Of a stretch of 64,000 nt of DNA, positions 25,452 to 34,959 are shown in pieces; position 1 is the stretch's first letter, and each line of letters starts with the position of its first letter. The DNA lies in the NCBI RefSeq assembly GCF_019880245.1, contig NZ_CP082286.1, positions 1,940,521 through 2,004,520 of the forward strand. The letters run 5' to 3'. Under the pieces are notes generated by a model, which saw only the letters and a list, made by a program, of their open reading frames with translations, was not told the DNA's origin and did not search any database. The stretch comes from Halobaculum roseum. Its GTDB lineage: Archaea > Halobacteriota > Halobacteria > Halobacteriales > Haloferacaceae. A program made the position numbers and the translations under genes.

Positions 25452-27130
25452 CGCTCTTGCAGGTCGACCCCGCGGTCCTGGCGGAGGGGGTCAACATGAT
25501 GTGGGTGCTGGTGGTCACCTTCCTCATCTTCTTCATGCACGCCGGCTTCGCGATGCTGGAGGCCGGGCAGGTACGGTCGAAGAACGTCGCCAACCAGCTG
25601 ACGAAGAACCTCCTGACGTGGAGCGTCGGCGTCGTCGCGTTCTTCCTCGTCGGCGCCGGGGTCTCCGCGCTCGTCGGCGGGATCACCGCCGGCGGGAGCT
25701 ACTCCATCGCCGAGGCGTTCGGCGTACTGACGACCAGCAACCCCGCAGATTGGGTCAGCTGGCTCTTCGGCGCCGTCTTCGCGATGACGGCGGCGACCAT
25801 CGTCTCCGGCGCCGTCGCCGGCCGCATGAAGCTGCGCGCGTACGTCAGCTACACCGTCCTGCTGGCGGCGGTCATCTACCCCGTCGTCACGGGGCTGACG
25901 TGGGGCGGCGGCCTGCTCGCCTCGCTCGGCTTCGCTGACTTCGCGGGCGGAATGATCGTCCACGGCATGGGCGGCATCGCCGGCCTGACGGCGGCGTACG
26001 TCGTCGGCCCGCGCCTGGGTCGCTACAACGATGACGGTTCGGTGAACGTCATTCCCGGCCACTCGATGACGTTCGCGGTGCTCGGAACGCTCGTGCTCGC
26101 GTTCGGCTGGTACGGGTTCAACGTCGGCACGGCAGCCTCGGTGTTCGCCGTCGAGAACGGCGAACTCACGCTCGGGGCGTTCTCCTACGTGGGTCGCGTC
26201 GCGCTGACGACGACGCTCGGCATGGCCGCCGGCGCCATCGGCGCGAGCGCGCTCTCGCTGTTCAAGACCGGAAAGGTCGACACGCTGTACGTCGCGAACG
26301 GGCTTCTGGCGGGGCTCGTCGGCGTCACCTCGAACACGGACGCGATCACGTGGGTCGGCGGGATCGTCATCGGTCTGCTCGCGGGCGCCCAGCTGCCCAT
26401 CGTCTTCGAGTTCGTCGAGAAGCGCCTGAAGATCGACGACGTGTGTGCGGTGTTCCCCGTCCACGGGAGCGCCGGCGTGCTCGGCGCGGTGCTGCTGCCG
26501 TTCTTCGCGGTCGACGGCTTCACCGTCGGCGCGCTCGTCTCGCAGGTCGTCGGCGTCGTCGTCATCGCCGCCTGGACCATCGCGGCGACGGCTATCGTCT
26601 TCGGCGTCATCAAGGCGCTGGGCGAGATCCGCGTCACCCGCGACCACGAGCTCGAGGGGCTCGACTCCTCCGAGCACGGCGTCGACACGTACCCCGAGTT
26701 CGGCCGTCCCGACACGGCCGCCGACGGCGGCTTCGTGGAGGACGAGAGCGGTATCATTCGCGCGGACGGCGGCGAGGCGAACGACGGCGGGATCAAGATG
26801 GTGACCGCCTTCATCCGCCCGGACAAGCTCTCGGCGGTCAAGACCGGTCTCGCGGAGATCGGCGCGCCCTCGCTGACGGTGACGAACGTCTCCGGTCGCG
26901 GCAGCCAGCCCGCGAAGAAGGGCCAGTGGCGCGGCGAGGAGTACACGGTCGACCTCCACCAGAAGGTGAAGATCGAGTGCGTCGTCGCCGACATCCCGGC
27001 CGCGGACGTGGCCGAGGCGATCAGCGAGGCAGCCCAGACCGGAGAGAAGGGCGACGGGAAGGTGTTCGTCCTCCCCGTCGAGAACGCCTACCAGATCCGG
27101 ACCGGCGAGGTGGGTCGCGAGGCGGTGTAA
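25448..27130 (+). CDS. amt: Ammonium transporter fused to a C-terminal PII (GlnK) domain
   Basis: A 560-residue fusion. Residues about 10-400 are the Amt/Mep/Rh channel: [47 protein letters not shown] and [15 protein letters not shown], with the twin-His pore residues within the last two conserved regions, and about eleven membrane segments. After an acidic linker of about 45 residues, residues 449-560 form a complete PII protein: [18 protein letters not shown], a T-loop with [11 protein letters not shown] that keeps the modifiable Tyr, [12 protein letters not shown], and [20 protein letters not shown]. Normally GlnK is a separate protein that plugs the channel at low 2-oxoglutarate; here the inhibitor is tethered. 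GTG start, overlapped by the leader ORF. Confidence 0.95.
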   Translation: MTLLQVDPAVLAEGVNMMWVLVVTFLIFFMHAGFAMLEAGQVRSKNVANQLTKNLLTWSVGVVAFFLVGAGVSALVGGITAGGSYSIAEAFGVLTTSNPADWVSWLFGAVFAMTAATIVSGAVAGRMKLRAYVSYTVLLAAVIYPVVTGLTWGGGLLASLGFADFAGGMIVHGMGGIAGLTAAYVVGPRLGRYNDDGSVNVIPGHSMTFAVLGTLVLAFGWYGFNVGTAASVFAVENGELTLGAFSYVGRVALTTTLGMAAGAIGASALSLFKTGKVDTLYVANGLLAGLVGVTSNTDAITWVGGIVIGLLAGAQLPIVFEFVEKRLKIDDVCAVFPVHGSAGVLGAVLLPFFAVDGFTVGALVSQVVGVVVIAAWTIAATAIVFGVIKALGEIRVTRDHELEGLDSSEHGVDTYPEFGRPDTAADGGFVEDESGIIRADGGEANDGGIKMVTAFIRPDKLSAVKTGLAEIGAPSLTVTNVSGRGSQPAKKGQWRGEEYTVDLHQKVKIECVVADIPAADVAEAISEAAQTGEKGDGKVFVLPVENAYQIRTGEVGREAV

Positions 27131-27511
27131 GCGCGGCCGACCCGGTCGGCCACGAGCCGACCGACACTCTTCGACTCGATCCGAACAGCCCGCTGCCGAC
27201 GCCCGTCGGCAGCCGAACCGCCGGACGCCCGCTTCGCATGCGGCGCGGACGCGGCCGCCGGGGGCACGCGACGGAGGACCCCACTGGTACTGGTGCTCAC
27301 CTCCTCGCGCCCGCCACCGTGCCACGTTCCGTGTCACCGCCCCCGCGGCCGCCGCAGCTGTCTGCCGGGTGATGCGTCCGGCTACGCCCGCGACGGGTCG
27401 CCACCCCGTCGCGGGTCGTCACCCGACTTCTGTCCCGAACACGACGACGAGAGCGGCGGCGACCGCCGCGACCCAGTAACTACTTTCGGGGTCACACTCG
27501 AAGGGCGGCGT
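27131..27511. other. Intergenic region between amt and hemL
   Basis: GC-rich stretch of about 380 bases. No reading frame has convincing composition or motif. An inverted repeat CGCGACGGGT/ACCCCGTCGCG-like stem lies near 27390-27413 and could be a terminator or regulatory hairpin. ACTACTTTC about 30 bases before the hemL ATG is a weak candidate promoter element. Confidence 0.4.
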
Positions 27512-28855
<1,344 letters not shown>

Positions 28856-28861
28856 ATAGTT

Positions 28862-29590
28862 CTATCCGAGGAGCTTCTCGCGGAGGGTGCCGACGAGCCG
28901 GGTGACGTACCCGCGCTGGGAGCGGCGATCGGGCAGTTCGTCCCACAGCGCGAACGCCGACACCACGTCGGCCTCCTGGCTCGCGACCGCGGCCTCGCGC
29001 TCGGGCGCGACGACGCCGAGGTTGATCTCGTAGTGCCCGAAGTAGCCGTACTTCAGGAGCTCCCGCTCGCGGAAGTCGACGACGAACTCCCGGACGTCCT
29101 CGGGGATCTCCGGGACGACGAGGACGAACGAGAGGTCGGTCCCGTAGTGCTCCTCGTCGCCCTCGACGCGCTCGTCGGCGAGGGCGTGTCCCAACTGGAC
29201 GATCCGCTCTAACTCCCCGACGGTCACGGACGACTGCCGGCGGGCGAACAGGTACTCGTCGCTGTGGTGGTCGCCGTACCCCAGCGCCGGGTGGAATAAC
29301 TGCTTCTGTGACTCGATGCGCATCAGCCCGTAGAGGTCGAAGCGCTCCCCGCGAACGCGATAGTCGCGTTCGAGGTCGTAGTTGAACATGAGCCGGTCGC
29401 TTACCCGGTCGAGGTACTGGTCGTCCCAGACGGGCACGTCCTCGTAGGCGGCGCCGTCGAGGATCCGGCCGTGATCGTCGGTCCGCGGCTCCTCTCCGTC
29501 GACGAGGACGTCGTCGTCGGCAGTCCCCGGGTCGACGCCGCCGCCGGAGCCGTCGGCCTCCGCTCGCGTCTCCCTGTCGTCCTCGTCCAT
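28862..29590 (-). CDS. Conserved haloarchaeal protein of unknown function
   Basis: A 242-residue soluble acidic protein. The first 45 residues are Asp/Glu/Gly-rich and probably disordered. The body begins at VPVWDDQYLDRVSDRLMFNYDLERDY and has SQKQLFHPALGYGDHHSDEYLFARR, ERIVQLGHALADERV, LSFVLVVPEIPEDVREFV and GYFGHYEINLGVVAPE. The alternating hydrophobic strands and conserved His, Tyr and Asp suggest an alpha/beta enzyme or binding fold, but I recognise no family. It lies 2 bases from the cupin gene on the same strand (probable operon) and is convergent with hemL, 6 bases apart. Confidence 0.75.
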   Translation of the reverse strand: MDEDDRETRAEADGSGGGVDPGTADDDVLVDGEEPRTDDHGRILDGAAYEDVPVWDDQYLDRVSDRLMFNYDLERDYRVRGERFDLYGLMRIESQKQLFHPALGYGDHHSDEYLFARRQSSVTVGELERIVQLGHALADERVEGDEEHYGTDLSFVLVVPEIPEDVREFVVDFRERELLKYGYFGHYEINLGVVAPEREAAVASQEADVVSAFALWDELPDRRSQRGYVTRLVGTLREKLLG

Positions 29591-29592
29591 GG

Positions 29593-29967
29593 TTACGCCT
29601 CCGGCTCGTACGGGTGGACGTCGTCGACGGCGGGCGCGCCGACCGCGATCAGCGTCACCGAGTCGTCGGCGTCCTCGGGGTTGTGCGCGCGCTGGGGGCT
29701 GTCCGGCTCGACGGCGAACAGCGAGCCCTCGGGCACCTCGTAGGTCGTCTCCGGGGTTTCGACGTGGAGCGTCCCCTCGATCACGTAGAACAGCTCCTCC
29801 TGGTCGTCGTGGTAGTGGTACGCGAGCGGGACGTCCTCGCCGGGGGCCGCGCGAAACCAGTTGGCGGCCATCCGCTCGAACCCCGCCGCCTCGCTCACGC
29901 GACGAAGCTCGCACGGACGGTCCGGAACGGCAGTCAGCTCGTCCGGATCGATGACGTGGTAACCCAT
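29593..29967 (-). CDS. Cupin domain protein
   Basis: A 124-residue single-domain cupin. The metal motif 1 AYHYHDDQEELFYVIEGTLHV (His-X-His-X4-Glu form) and motif 2 PDSPQRAHNPEDADDS are seen. Small cupins of this kind bind a metal and often act as sugar isomerases, dioxygenases or small-molecule sensors; the ligand is not predictable. ATG 29967 is preferred because MGYHVIDPDELTAVPDRPCE is the usual start of this haloarchaeal subgroup, and the longer frame crosses into the divergent promoter. Probably co-transcribed with the downstream unknown gene. Confidence 0.85.
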   Translation of the reverse strand: MGYHVIDPDELTAVPDRPCELRRVSEAAGFERMAANWFRAAPGEDVPLAYHYHDDQEELFYVIEGTLHVETPETTYEVPEGSLFAVEPDSPQRAHNPEDADDSVTLIAVGAPAVDDVHPYEPEA

Positions 29968-30080
29968 ACCTCGCGGGAGGCTCACGGGGATGAAAAGCCC
30001 GTCGTCCGACGGCGACGCCGCGAGAGGCCCGCGGGGCCGAGGATTTATCATCGCCGTCCCCCATAATGCTACCGAATACC

Positions 30081-30302
30081 ATGGGATTCGGCGATCGCGA
30101 AGCGTGCGGCCGGTGTTCGATGACGACCGTCGTGGACGCCACCGAGGACGGCGAGGGCGTCGCCGACCGCGACCCCTTCGGCGACGACCGGATCGAACTC
30201 GACGCCGACGAGCTTCGGCGGACGTCGCCGACCGCGTGGCTCGGCGGCGTCGTCTCGGCGCTCGACGACATCGGGAACCGCCTCACGTACGGCCGACGCT
30301 GA
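30081..30302 (+). CDS. Small conserved-type acidic protein
   Basis: A 73-residue acidic protein starting MGFGDREACGRCSMTTVVDA and ending WLGGVVSALDDIGNRLTYGRR. A CGRC pair near the N-terminus is the only metal-like motif. GATTTATCA centred about 35 nt before the ATG gives a short leader; the in-frame ATG at 30066 would sit too close to that element. The C-terminal third can form an amphipathic helix. No family is recognised. Confidence 0.5.
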   Translation: MGFGDREACGRCSMTTVVDATEDGEGVADRDPFGDDRIELDADELRRTSPTAWLGGVVSALDDIGNRLTYGRR

Positions 30303-30389
30303 GGCGGACAGTGGCGACGCGAGCCCCGGGCGAGCGCGCCGAGGGAGGGACCCTTATACCGCTCCGGGGCGTAGGCGGCTGCTAATCGC

Positions 30390-31103
30390 ATGGAAGAGAG
30401 TATCTCCGGCTTCAAGCTGCGCGGGGAATGGGGGGACGCCGTAGAGCACGGCGAACGCATCACCCGCGCGCTTCAGGACGCCGGTGCTTCCGAGGAGTAT
30501 CCCGAGGCGTTCGAGGCGTGGAACGAGTGGCGACCGAAAGCCCACGAGCGCCTCGGCGAGGACGTGAACGAGAAGACCGCCGAACAGGCGAGCGTCGCCG
30601 AGGGGAAAGGCGAGCAGGAGGGCAAGAGTCCCGAGGACGACCTCCAGACCGCAGGCGAGAAGCTCTCGGAGTCGTACGAGCGCGTCGAGAACGGCGACAA
30701 CGACGGCGCGCTCGACTCGTGGAAGGACTCCATCGACCACGTCGCGCGCGCGGCCGACTCGGCCGGGCGCAAGGCGGTTCGGAAGCTGGAGAACACGGTG
30801 TACCAGCGCGTGATGACGCAGATCGCGCCGTACTACTTCGACAACGAGCTCGTCTCGGCGAACATCCAGAAGTCCACCCGCGGCGAGGGCGGGCCGGAGT
30901 TCGTCTTCGAGGTGAACGTCAACGACGACCGACTGAAGTCCGCGGTGTCCGAGCGGCTCTCGTCGTACGAGGACGAGGTCGACCGCTGGCACGTCGACAC
31001 GCCGAAGGCCGTCGAGGCGTCCGAGGCCGCCGAGGGCGCGGAGGCGCCCGTCGAGACAGTCGAGGACGGGAACGACGGGGAGTCCAACCCGACGACGAAC
31101 TGA
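30390..31103 (+). CDS. Conserved haloarchaeal protein (DUF5828-like)
   Basis: A 237-residue, highly acidic protein. The N-terminal 60 residues (ISGFKLRGEWGDAVEHGERI, WNEWRPKAHERL) and the middle (WKDSIDHVARAADSAGRKAVRKLENTVYQRVM) are helical. The last part has VSANIQKSTRGEGGPEFVFEVNVNDD, then an Ala/Glu-rich tail. It resembles the haloarchaeal family labelled DUF5828; the number is recalled and not verified. No catalytic motif or membrane segment is visible. CTTATACC about 37 nt upstream may be its promoter. Confidence 0.7.
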   Translation: MEESISGFKLRGEWGDAVEHGERITRALQDAGASEEYPEAFEAWNEWRPKAHERLGEDVNEKTAEQASVAEGKGEQEGKSPEDDLQTAGEKLSESYERVENGDNDGALDSWKDSIDHVARAADSAGRKAVRKLENTVYQRVMTQIAPYYFDNELVSANIQKSTRGEGGPEFVFEVNVNDDRLKSAVSERLSSYEDEVDRWHVDTPKAVEASEAAEGAEAPVETVEDGNDGESNPTTN

Positions 31104-31169
31104 GGCCGCTCCGTCGGCCGTTGCTTCTTGTCGTCGACCCAGCTCACTGGTGTCGACGTAGCGACGCCC

Positions 31170-31568
31170 CTACTCTACCGGCTCCTTCAACTCCACCCGA
31201 TAGCCGAACGGGTCGCGGACGTACACCGCGCCCGCCTCGCCCGTCGAACCCAGCGGACTGTCGAGTTCCCGTTCGACCGCCACCCCCGCGTCGTCCAGGG
31301 TTTCCGTCACCGACTCGATGTCCTCCTCGACGACGAGCGCGACGTGGTCGTAGTTCGTCGCCCCGGGGGCGTCGAACTCGTCGGTGGGCCACAGATGGAT
31401 CACGTGCTCGGGCGCGAGCCGCACGTCGAAGAACGGTTTCTCGCCGGCCTCGAACCGGTCGACGCCCTCTAACTCGAAGCCGAGCGCGTCGGCGTAAAAC
31501 TCGCGGGCATCCGCGAGGCCGTCGGCCGGGATCCTGAGGTTGACGTGATCGATGGTGCGGACGTGCAC
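31170..31568 (-). CDS. VOC superfamily (glyoxalase/bleomycin-resistance type) protein
   Basis: A 132-residue vicinal-oxygen-chelate protein with two beta-alpha-beta-beta-beta modules: RTIDHVNLRIPADGLADAREFYADALGFEL at the start, NYDHVALVVEEDIESVTETL in the middle, and AVYVRDPFGYRVELKEP at the end. The metal ligands are the His of DHVNLRI, His of the IHLW segment, His of YDHVALV and the terminal Glu. GTG 31568 was chosen because it is nearest the fold start; an ATG at 31628 overlaps the start of the divergent gene. The substrate is unknown. Confidence 0.8.
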   Translation of the reverse strand: MHVRTIDHVNLRIPADGLADAREFYADALGFELEGVDRFEAGEKPFFDVRLAPEHVIHLWPTDEFDAPGATNYDHVALVVEEDIESVTETLDDAGVAVERELDSPLGSTGEAGAVYVRDPFGYRVELKEPVE

Positions 31569-31626
31569 GTCCGGTGGACGCGGCCGGGAGACAAGAAACA
31601 TTACGCCGCATCGCGCATCCCTGCTC

Positions 31627-31869
31627 ATGACACCGCTCGAAGTCGACGCCGGCGAGCTGACCGCCGAGGAGATCCTCGACGCGCTCCGGGATGGCCGGCG
31701 GGTCGTCGTCACCGCCGACCTGTTCGGGAGCGAGCAGACGCTCACCCTCCGACACGACGGCGAGACGTTCTACTGTGACACGCCGACGCGGCTGCACAAA
31801 CACGACGACGAGGCGGGGATGCTCACCTGCATCGAGAAGATGGGCTACGCGAAACAGGACGACGACTGA
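31627..31869 (+). CDS. Small conserved haloarchaeal protein
   Basis: An 80-residue acidic protein, MTPLEVDAGELTAEEILDAL, then a beta-rich middle (RRVVVTADLFGSEQTLTLRHDG, FYCDTPTRLHKH) and LTCIEKMGYAKQ at the end. The pattern of a helix, paired strands and a helix suggests a small folded domain. Cys and His residues in FYCDTP, LHKHDDE and LTC could bind metal. No family is recognised. ATTACG about 25 nt upstream fits a leaderless start. Confidence 0.6.
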   Translation: MTPLEVDAGELTAEEILDALRDGRRVVVTADLFGSEQTLTLRHDGETFYCDTPTRLHKHDDEAGMLTCIEKMGYAKQDDD

Positions 31870-31999
31870 GTCGGGCGACGACCGGCGGCCCGGAGACGAC
31901 AGACGGGCACCGCGGGACCGCGACGGGCGCGGCGGGTCCGTCGCGGCGTCGCCGCGACCGCCGGGGTTTATTCGCGCCGCGGTCGTCGGATCACTCGAC

Positions 32000-32389
32000 A
32001 TGAGCGACGCGCCGGACATGGAGGACCTCATCGACACGAACGACCCCAGTTTCGGACACGTGATGGCGTGCGTGTTCGGGATCCAGGAGCACGAGAGCCG
32101 GACGTACCTCCGTTTGCTCGACAACCCCGGAAGCACCGTCGAGGAGCTCGCTGGCGTGCTGGAGCGCGACCGCTCGAACGTGAACCGCTCGCTCACGACG
32201 CTGCTGGAGAAGGGGCTCGCCGAGCGCGAGCGACGCCTGCTCGACCCCGGCGGCTACGTGTACCAGTACACCGCGACGCCGCTGCCGGAGGCGAAGGAGC
32301 TGCTCCACGAGGCGCTCGACGAGTGGGCCGAGACCGTCCACGAGGTCATCGAGACGTTCGACGAACAGCGCGGCGTCGACGACGAGTAA
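32000..32389 (+). CDS. Winged-helix transcriptional regulator (TrmB/MarR-like)
   Basis: A 129-residue DNA-binding protein. The HTH core is QEHESRTYLRLLDNPGSTVEELAGVLERDRSNVNRSLTTLLEKGLAERER (residues about 30-80) with a wing at LLDPGGYVYQYTATPL, and ends in a helix EAKELLHEALDEWAETVHEVIETF that probably dimerises. It has no ligand-binding domain, as in the short haloarchaeal TrmB-like regulators. GTTTATTC about 30 nt before the ATG fits a leaderless start. Targets are unknown; the neighbouring genes are uncharacterised. Confidence 0.8.
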   Translation: MSDAPDMEDLIDTNDPSFGHVMACVFGIQEHESRTYLRLLDNPGSTVEELAGVLERDRSNVNRSLTTLLEKGLAERERRLLDPGGYVYQYTATPLPEAKELLHEALDEWAETVHEVIETFDEQRGVDDE

Positions 32390-32461
32390 CCGGCCGGGTT
32401 CGGCCGAGGCGACGCCACGGAACCGAGGCGGGCGTGTCGCACACGCGGTCTCGTTGCGCTC

Positions 32462-32731
32462 ACGGCTCCCTTCAGTCGCCGTTCGCGTTTTTCGAGGCGT
32501 TCGCTCGCGCCGCTCGCTCACGCCTCGCCCTGCTCACGGCTCACTCCGTTCGCCGTTCGCATCGAGGGCTCACTTCGTTAGCCCTCGCCCCGCTCACGTA
32601 ATGGGCGGCTCTGCACGGAGATCTCGCCACCGTTGGTCGAGGCTTCGTTCGCTTCGCTCACTCGGCCTCGCCTTGCTCACGGCTCCCTTCGGTCGCCGTT
32701 CGCATCCGCGGTCTCGCTCCGCTCGACCGCG
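32462..32731. repeat. Array of seven short hairpins with similar loops
   Basis: In this gap between two convergent genes, seven small inverted repeats follow one another: arms at 32462/32478, 32494/32520, 32536/32552, 32564/32580, 32639/32665, 32679/32695 and 32707/32725. Arms are 5-7 bases (such as ACGGC/GCCGT three times, GAGGCGT/ACGCCTC, GAGGGCT/AGCCCTC, CGCGGTC/GACCGCG). The loops share words like TCACTTCGTT or TCGCTCCGCT. The unit GCTCACGGCTC...GCCGTTCGC recurs three times with small changes. No protein-coding frame has normal composition here. Confidence 0.75.
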
Positions 32732-32732
32732 C

Positions 32733-33032
32733 TCACCACGTCTGTACACGCCCCTCCCGCACGTCCTCGGCACACCCATCACAGTCCGGGTGACCGGCCT
32801 CGAAACACGCCGGCTCGCCGTCGGCGTTCACAGCGACCCGACGCTTCTCGGCGTACCGGCGACAGACGATCCGCGCGCGGTCCTCGTCGTCGGTCGGGAG
32901 GTCGAACTCGTCGGCGTGGTTCTCCCCCCACTCGCGCCCCTCGTGGTAGGCACGCTTGCTGCGCGCGTACTCGCGGCCGGCCTTGCGCGCCTGCTGCTGG
33001 AGCACCCGCCGGAGTCTGTCGCCCAGTCCCAT
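32733..33032 (-). CDS. Small haloarchaeal Cys/His protein (DUF7091-like)
   Basis: A 99-residue protein. The N-terminal half is a charged helix (GDRLRRVLQQQARKAGREYARSKRAYHEGREWGENH), followed by DLPTDDEDRARIVCRRYAEKRRVAV and a Cys-rich end ACFEAGHPDCDGCAEDVREG. The Cys57-Cys75-His-Cys-Cys pattern could bind a metal. It resembles a small haloarchaeal family (possibly DUF7091; recalled, unverified). No role is known. It faces the hairpin array at its 3' end and is followed upstream by the divergent rpa3 gene. Confidence 0.7.
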   Translation of the reverse strand: MGLGDRLRRVLQQQARKAGREYARSKRAYHEGREWGENHADEFDLPTDDEDRARIVCRRYAEKRRVAVNADGEPACFEAGHPDCDGCAEDVREGRVQTW

Positions 33033-33250
33033 GGATCATCCTCCGGCCGCCCCGACTATCAGTCCGTTGCCGGCGAGCGCGCCGATCGCGACCTGAACGA
33101 CATCGACACGCCGCGCGCGGTCGCGGACCGCCGCGCAGCCGCTCGTCCGACGGTCGCCCGCAGTCGAGCGCTTTCACTTTCGCCGCGGCGACGGAATACT
33201 AAATAGGATCCCGAACCAACCGTCGTACGCCTCCCACCGAACACATACCC

Positions 33251-33255
33251 GGAGG
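33251..33255 (+). promoter_or_regulatory. Ribosome binding site of rpa3
   Basis: GGAGG ten bases before the rpa3 ATG. With a TATA-like ATACTAAATA at about 33197-33206, this gene has a real leader, unlike most genes here, which look leaderless. Confidence 0.6.
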
Positions 33256-33265
33256 CAGGAGAACC

Positions 33266-34204
33266 ATGGCAGACCTGCAAACCCACGCGGAAGAGATACA
33301 CGAGCAGTTTTCAGACCACTTGGACCTCACCGTCGAGGAGATCGAGGAGCGCCTCGCCTCGCTGGTGAACGAGTACAGCGTCCCCGTCGACGAGGCGCGC
33401 CGCAGCGTCGTCAACTCCTACCTCGACGAGGCGGGGCTGGAGCGCGACGAGATCGGCTCCGGCGGCGCCGAACAGGCGCTCGTCGGCGACATCGACGAGG
33501 ACGAGCAGTGGGTCGACCTTCGCGTGACGGTGGCCGACCTGTGGGACCCCAACCACGACTCCATCGCGCAGGTGGGCCTGCTCGGCGACGAGTCGGGCAC
33601 GATCAAGTTCGTCTCGTTCTCGACGAGCGAACTGGAGGAACTGGAGGAGGGCACGAGCTACGCCCTCTCCAACGTCGTCACCGACGAGTACCAGGGCAAC
33701 TACTCGGTGAAGCTCAACCGGACGACGACGATCACCGAACTCGACGAGGAGATCGAGGTCGGCGACGACTCCGACGAGGTCGAGGGCGCCCTCGTCGACA
33801 TCCAGTCCGGTTCCGGCCTCATCAAGCGCTGTCCGGAGGACGACTGTACGCGCGTGCTCCAGAACGGCCGCTGCAGCGAGCACGGCCAGGTCGACGGCGA
33901 GTTCGACCTCCGGATCAAGGCCGTCCTCGACGACGGCGACGCCGTCCAGGAGGTCATCTTCAACGAGGAGGCCACCGCCGAGCTGACCGGTATCGGCCTC
34001 GAGGAGGCCAAGGAGATGGCTCAGGACGCCCTCGACACGACCGTCGTGGGCGAGGAGATGGCCGACCGCATCGTCGGCCGCTACTACCGCGTTCGCGGTC
34101 CCACGCTGGGCCGGTACGTGCTCGCCGACGACTTCGAGGAACTGTCCGGCGCCGACGAGACGGTCGACGCCGAATCGCTGCTGATCCGCGCGAGGTCCCT
34201 GTAA
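33266..34204 (+). CDS. rpa3: Replication protein A (single-stranded DNA-binding protein Rpa3)
   Basis: A 312-residue single-strand DNA-binding protein. An N-terminal helical region (residues 1-70) leads to an OB-fold (VDLRVTVADLWDPNHDSIAQVGLLGDESGTIKFVSF within about 85-140). The zinc-finger region CPEDDCTRVLQNGRCSEHG lies near residue 190, followed by the C-terminal domain with GRYYRVRGPTLGRYVLADDF. Length and single OB-fold fit Rpa3 of haloarchaea, not the longer multi-OB Rpa1. Its stop overlaps the next ATG by one base, so it is coupled to rpap3. The family protects ssDNA in replication and repair. Confidence 0.93.
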   Translation: MADLQTHAEEIHEQFSDHLDLTVEEIEERLASLVNEYSVPVDEARRSVVNSYLDEAGLERDEIGSGGAEQALVGDIDEDEQWVDLRVTVADLWDPNHDSIAQVGLLGDESGTIKFVSFSTSELEELEEGTSYALSNVVTDEYQGNYSVKLNRTTTITELDEEIEVGDDSDEVEGALVDIQSGSGLIKRCPEDDCTRVLQNGRCSEHGQVDGEFDLRIKAVLDDGDAVQEVIFNEEATAELTGIGLEEAKEMAQDALDTTVVGEEMADRIVGRYYRVRGPTLGRYVLADDFEELSGADETVDAESLLIRARSL

Positions 34205-34809
34205 TGAGCCAGTCCGTTCCCACCCGAGAGGTCGCACGCCGCGTGTTCGCGAGCGAGTACAACGACGCCAGCTACACCTTCAAGGAGTCCGACGACGAGC
34301 GGGCGCCGCTGTACCTGCTGCTCCCGACGGGCGAGCGCGCCAACCGCGTGTTCATCGTCGGCACCCTCACCGAGAAGGAGGACGTCGGCGAGGACAGCGA
34401 GTACTGGCGCGGGCGCATCGTCGACCCGACGGGGACGTTCTTCACCTACGCCGGGCAGTACCAGCCGGAGGCCGCGAGCGCGCTCCGCGAGCTGGAACCG
34501 CCCGCGTACGTTGCCGTCGTCGGCAAGCCGCGCACCTACGAGACGGACGACGGCAGCGTGAACGTCTCCGTGCGTCCCGAGTCCATCACGACCGTCGACG
34601 CCGCCACGCGCGACCGCTGGGTCGCCGAGACCGCGGCGCGGACGCTGGACCGCATCGAGGCGTTCGACGACGAGGGCAACGAGTACGCGCGGATGGCCCG
34701 CGAGCAGTACGACCTGCCCGTCGAGGAGTACCGCGACGCCGCCGTCGCGGCGCTGCAGTCGCTCGACGACGCCGACGAACTCGAAGGCGAGGGCGAGGCG
34801 CCGGCGTAA
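34204..34809 (+). CDS. rpap3: RPA-associated protein Rpap3
   Basis: A 201-residue OB-fold protein of the COG3390 group that partners Rpa in haloarchaea; the Haloferax pair is needed together for DNA repair. Seen: VPTREVARRVFASEYNDASYTFKESDDERAPLYLLLPTGERANRVFIVGTL split across the start, YWRGRIVDPTGTFFTYAGQYQPEA, YVAVVGKPRTYETDDGSVNVSVRPES, and a C-terminal helical acidic tail. TAATG overlap with rpa3. The third gene often found in this operon (a phosphoesterase) is absent. Confidence 0.9.
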   Translation: MSQSVPTREVARRVFASEYNDASYTFKESDDERAPLYLLLPTGERANRVFIVGTLTEKEDVGEDSEYWRGRIVDPTGTFFTYAGQYQPEAASALRELEPPAYVAVVGKPRTYETDDGSVNVSVRPESITTVDAATRDRWVAETAARTLDRIEAFDDEGNEYARMAREQYDLPVEEYRDAAVAALQSLDDADELEGEGEAPA

Positions 34810-34868
34810 GCCGCCGGTCGTCCCGGACGCTCGATCCCCGGCCGGTCCGCGCCCCCCTTCTGTTCCCG

Positions 34869-34873
34869 TTTTT
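34869..34873 (+). terminator. T-run after rpap3
   Basis: TTTTT about 60 bases after the rpap3 stop, the simple oligo-T type of archaeal terminator. Confidence 0.35.
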
Positions 34874-34959
34874 GCAGCCACCGACCGCACCGCTCCGGGT
34901 CGTGTGCCGTGCGAGCGTCTGACGAACGGTTAAGTGACAGCGCGCGCGAGTAGCCGTCG

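Noticed and set aside
25283..27337. A 684-codon minus-strand frame across amt
   Set aside because: Composition is Arg/His/Asp repeats typical of the reverse complement of a membrane-protein gene; the plus frame is a clear Amt-PII fusion.
32462..32731. The hairpin array considered as a CRISPR array
   Set aside because: No repeats of constant length or sequence, no regular spacers, and no cas genes in the window.
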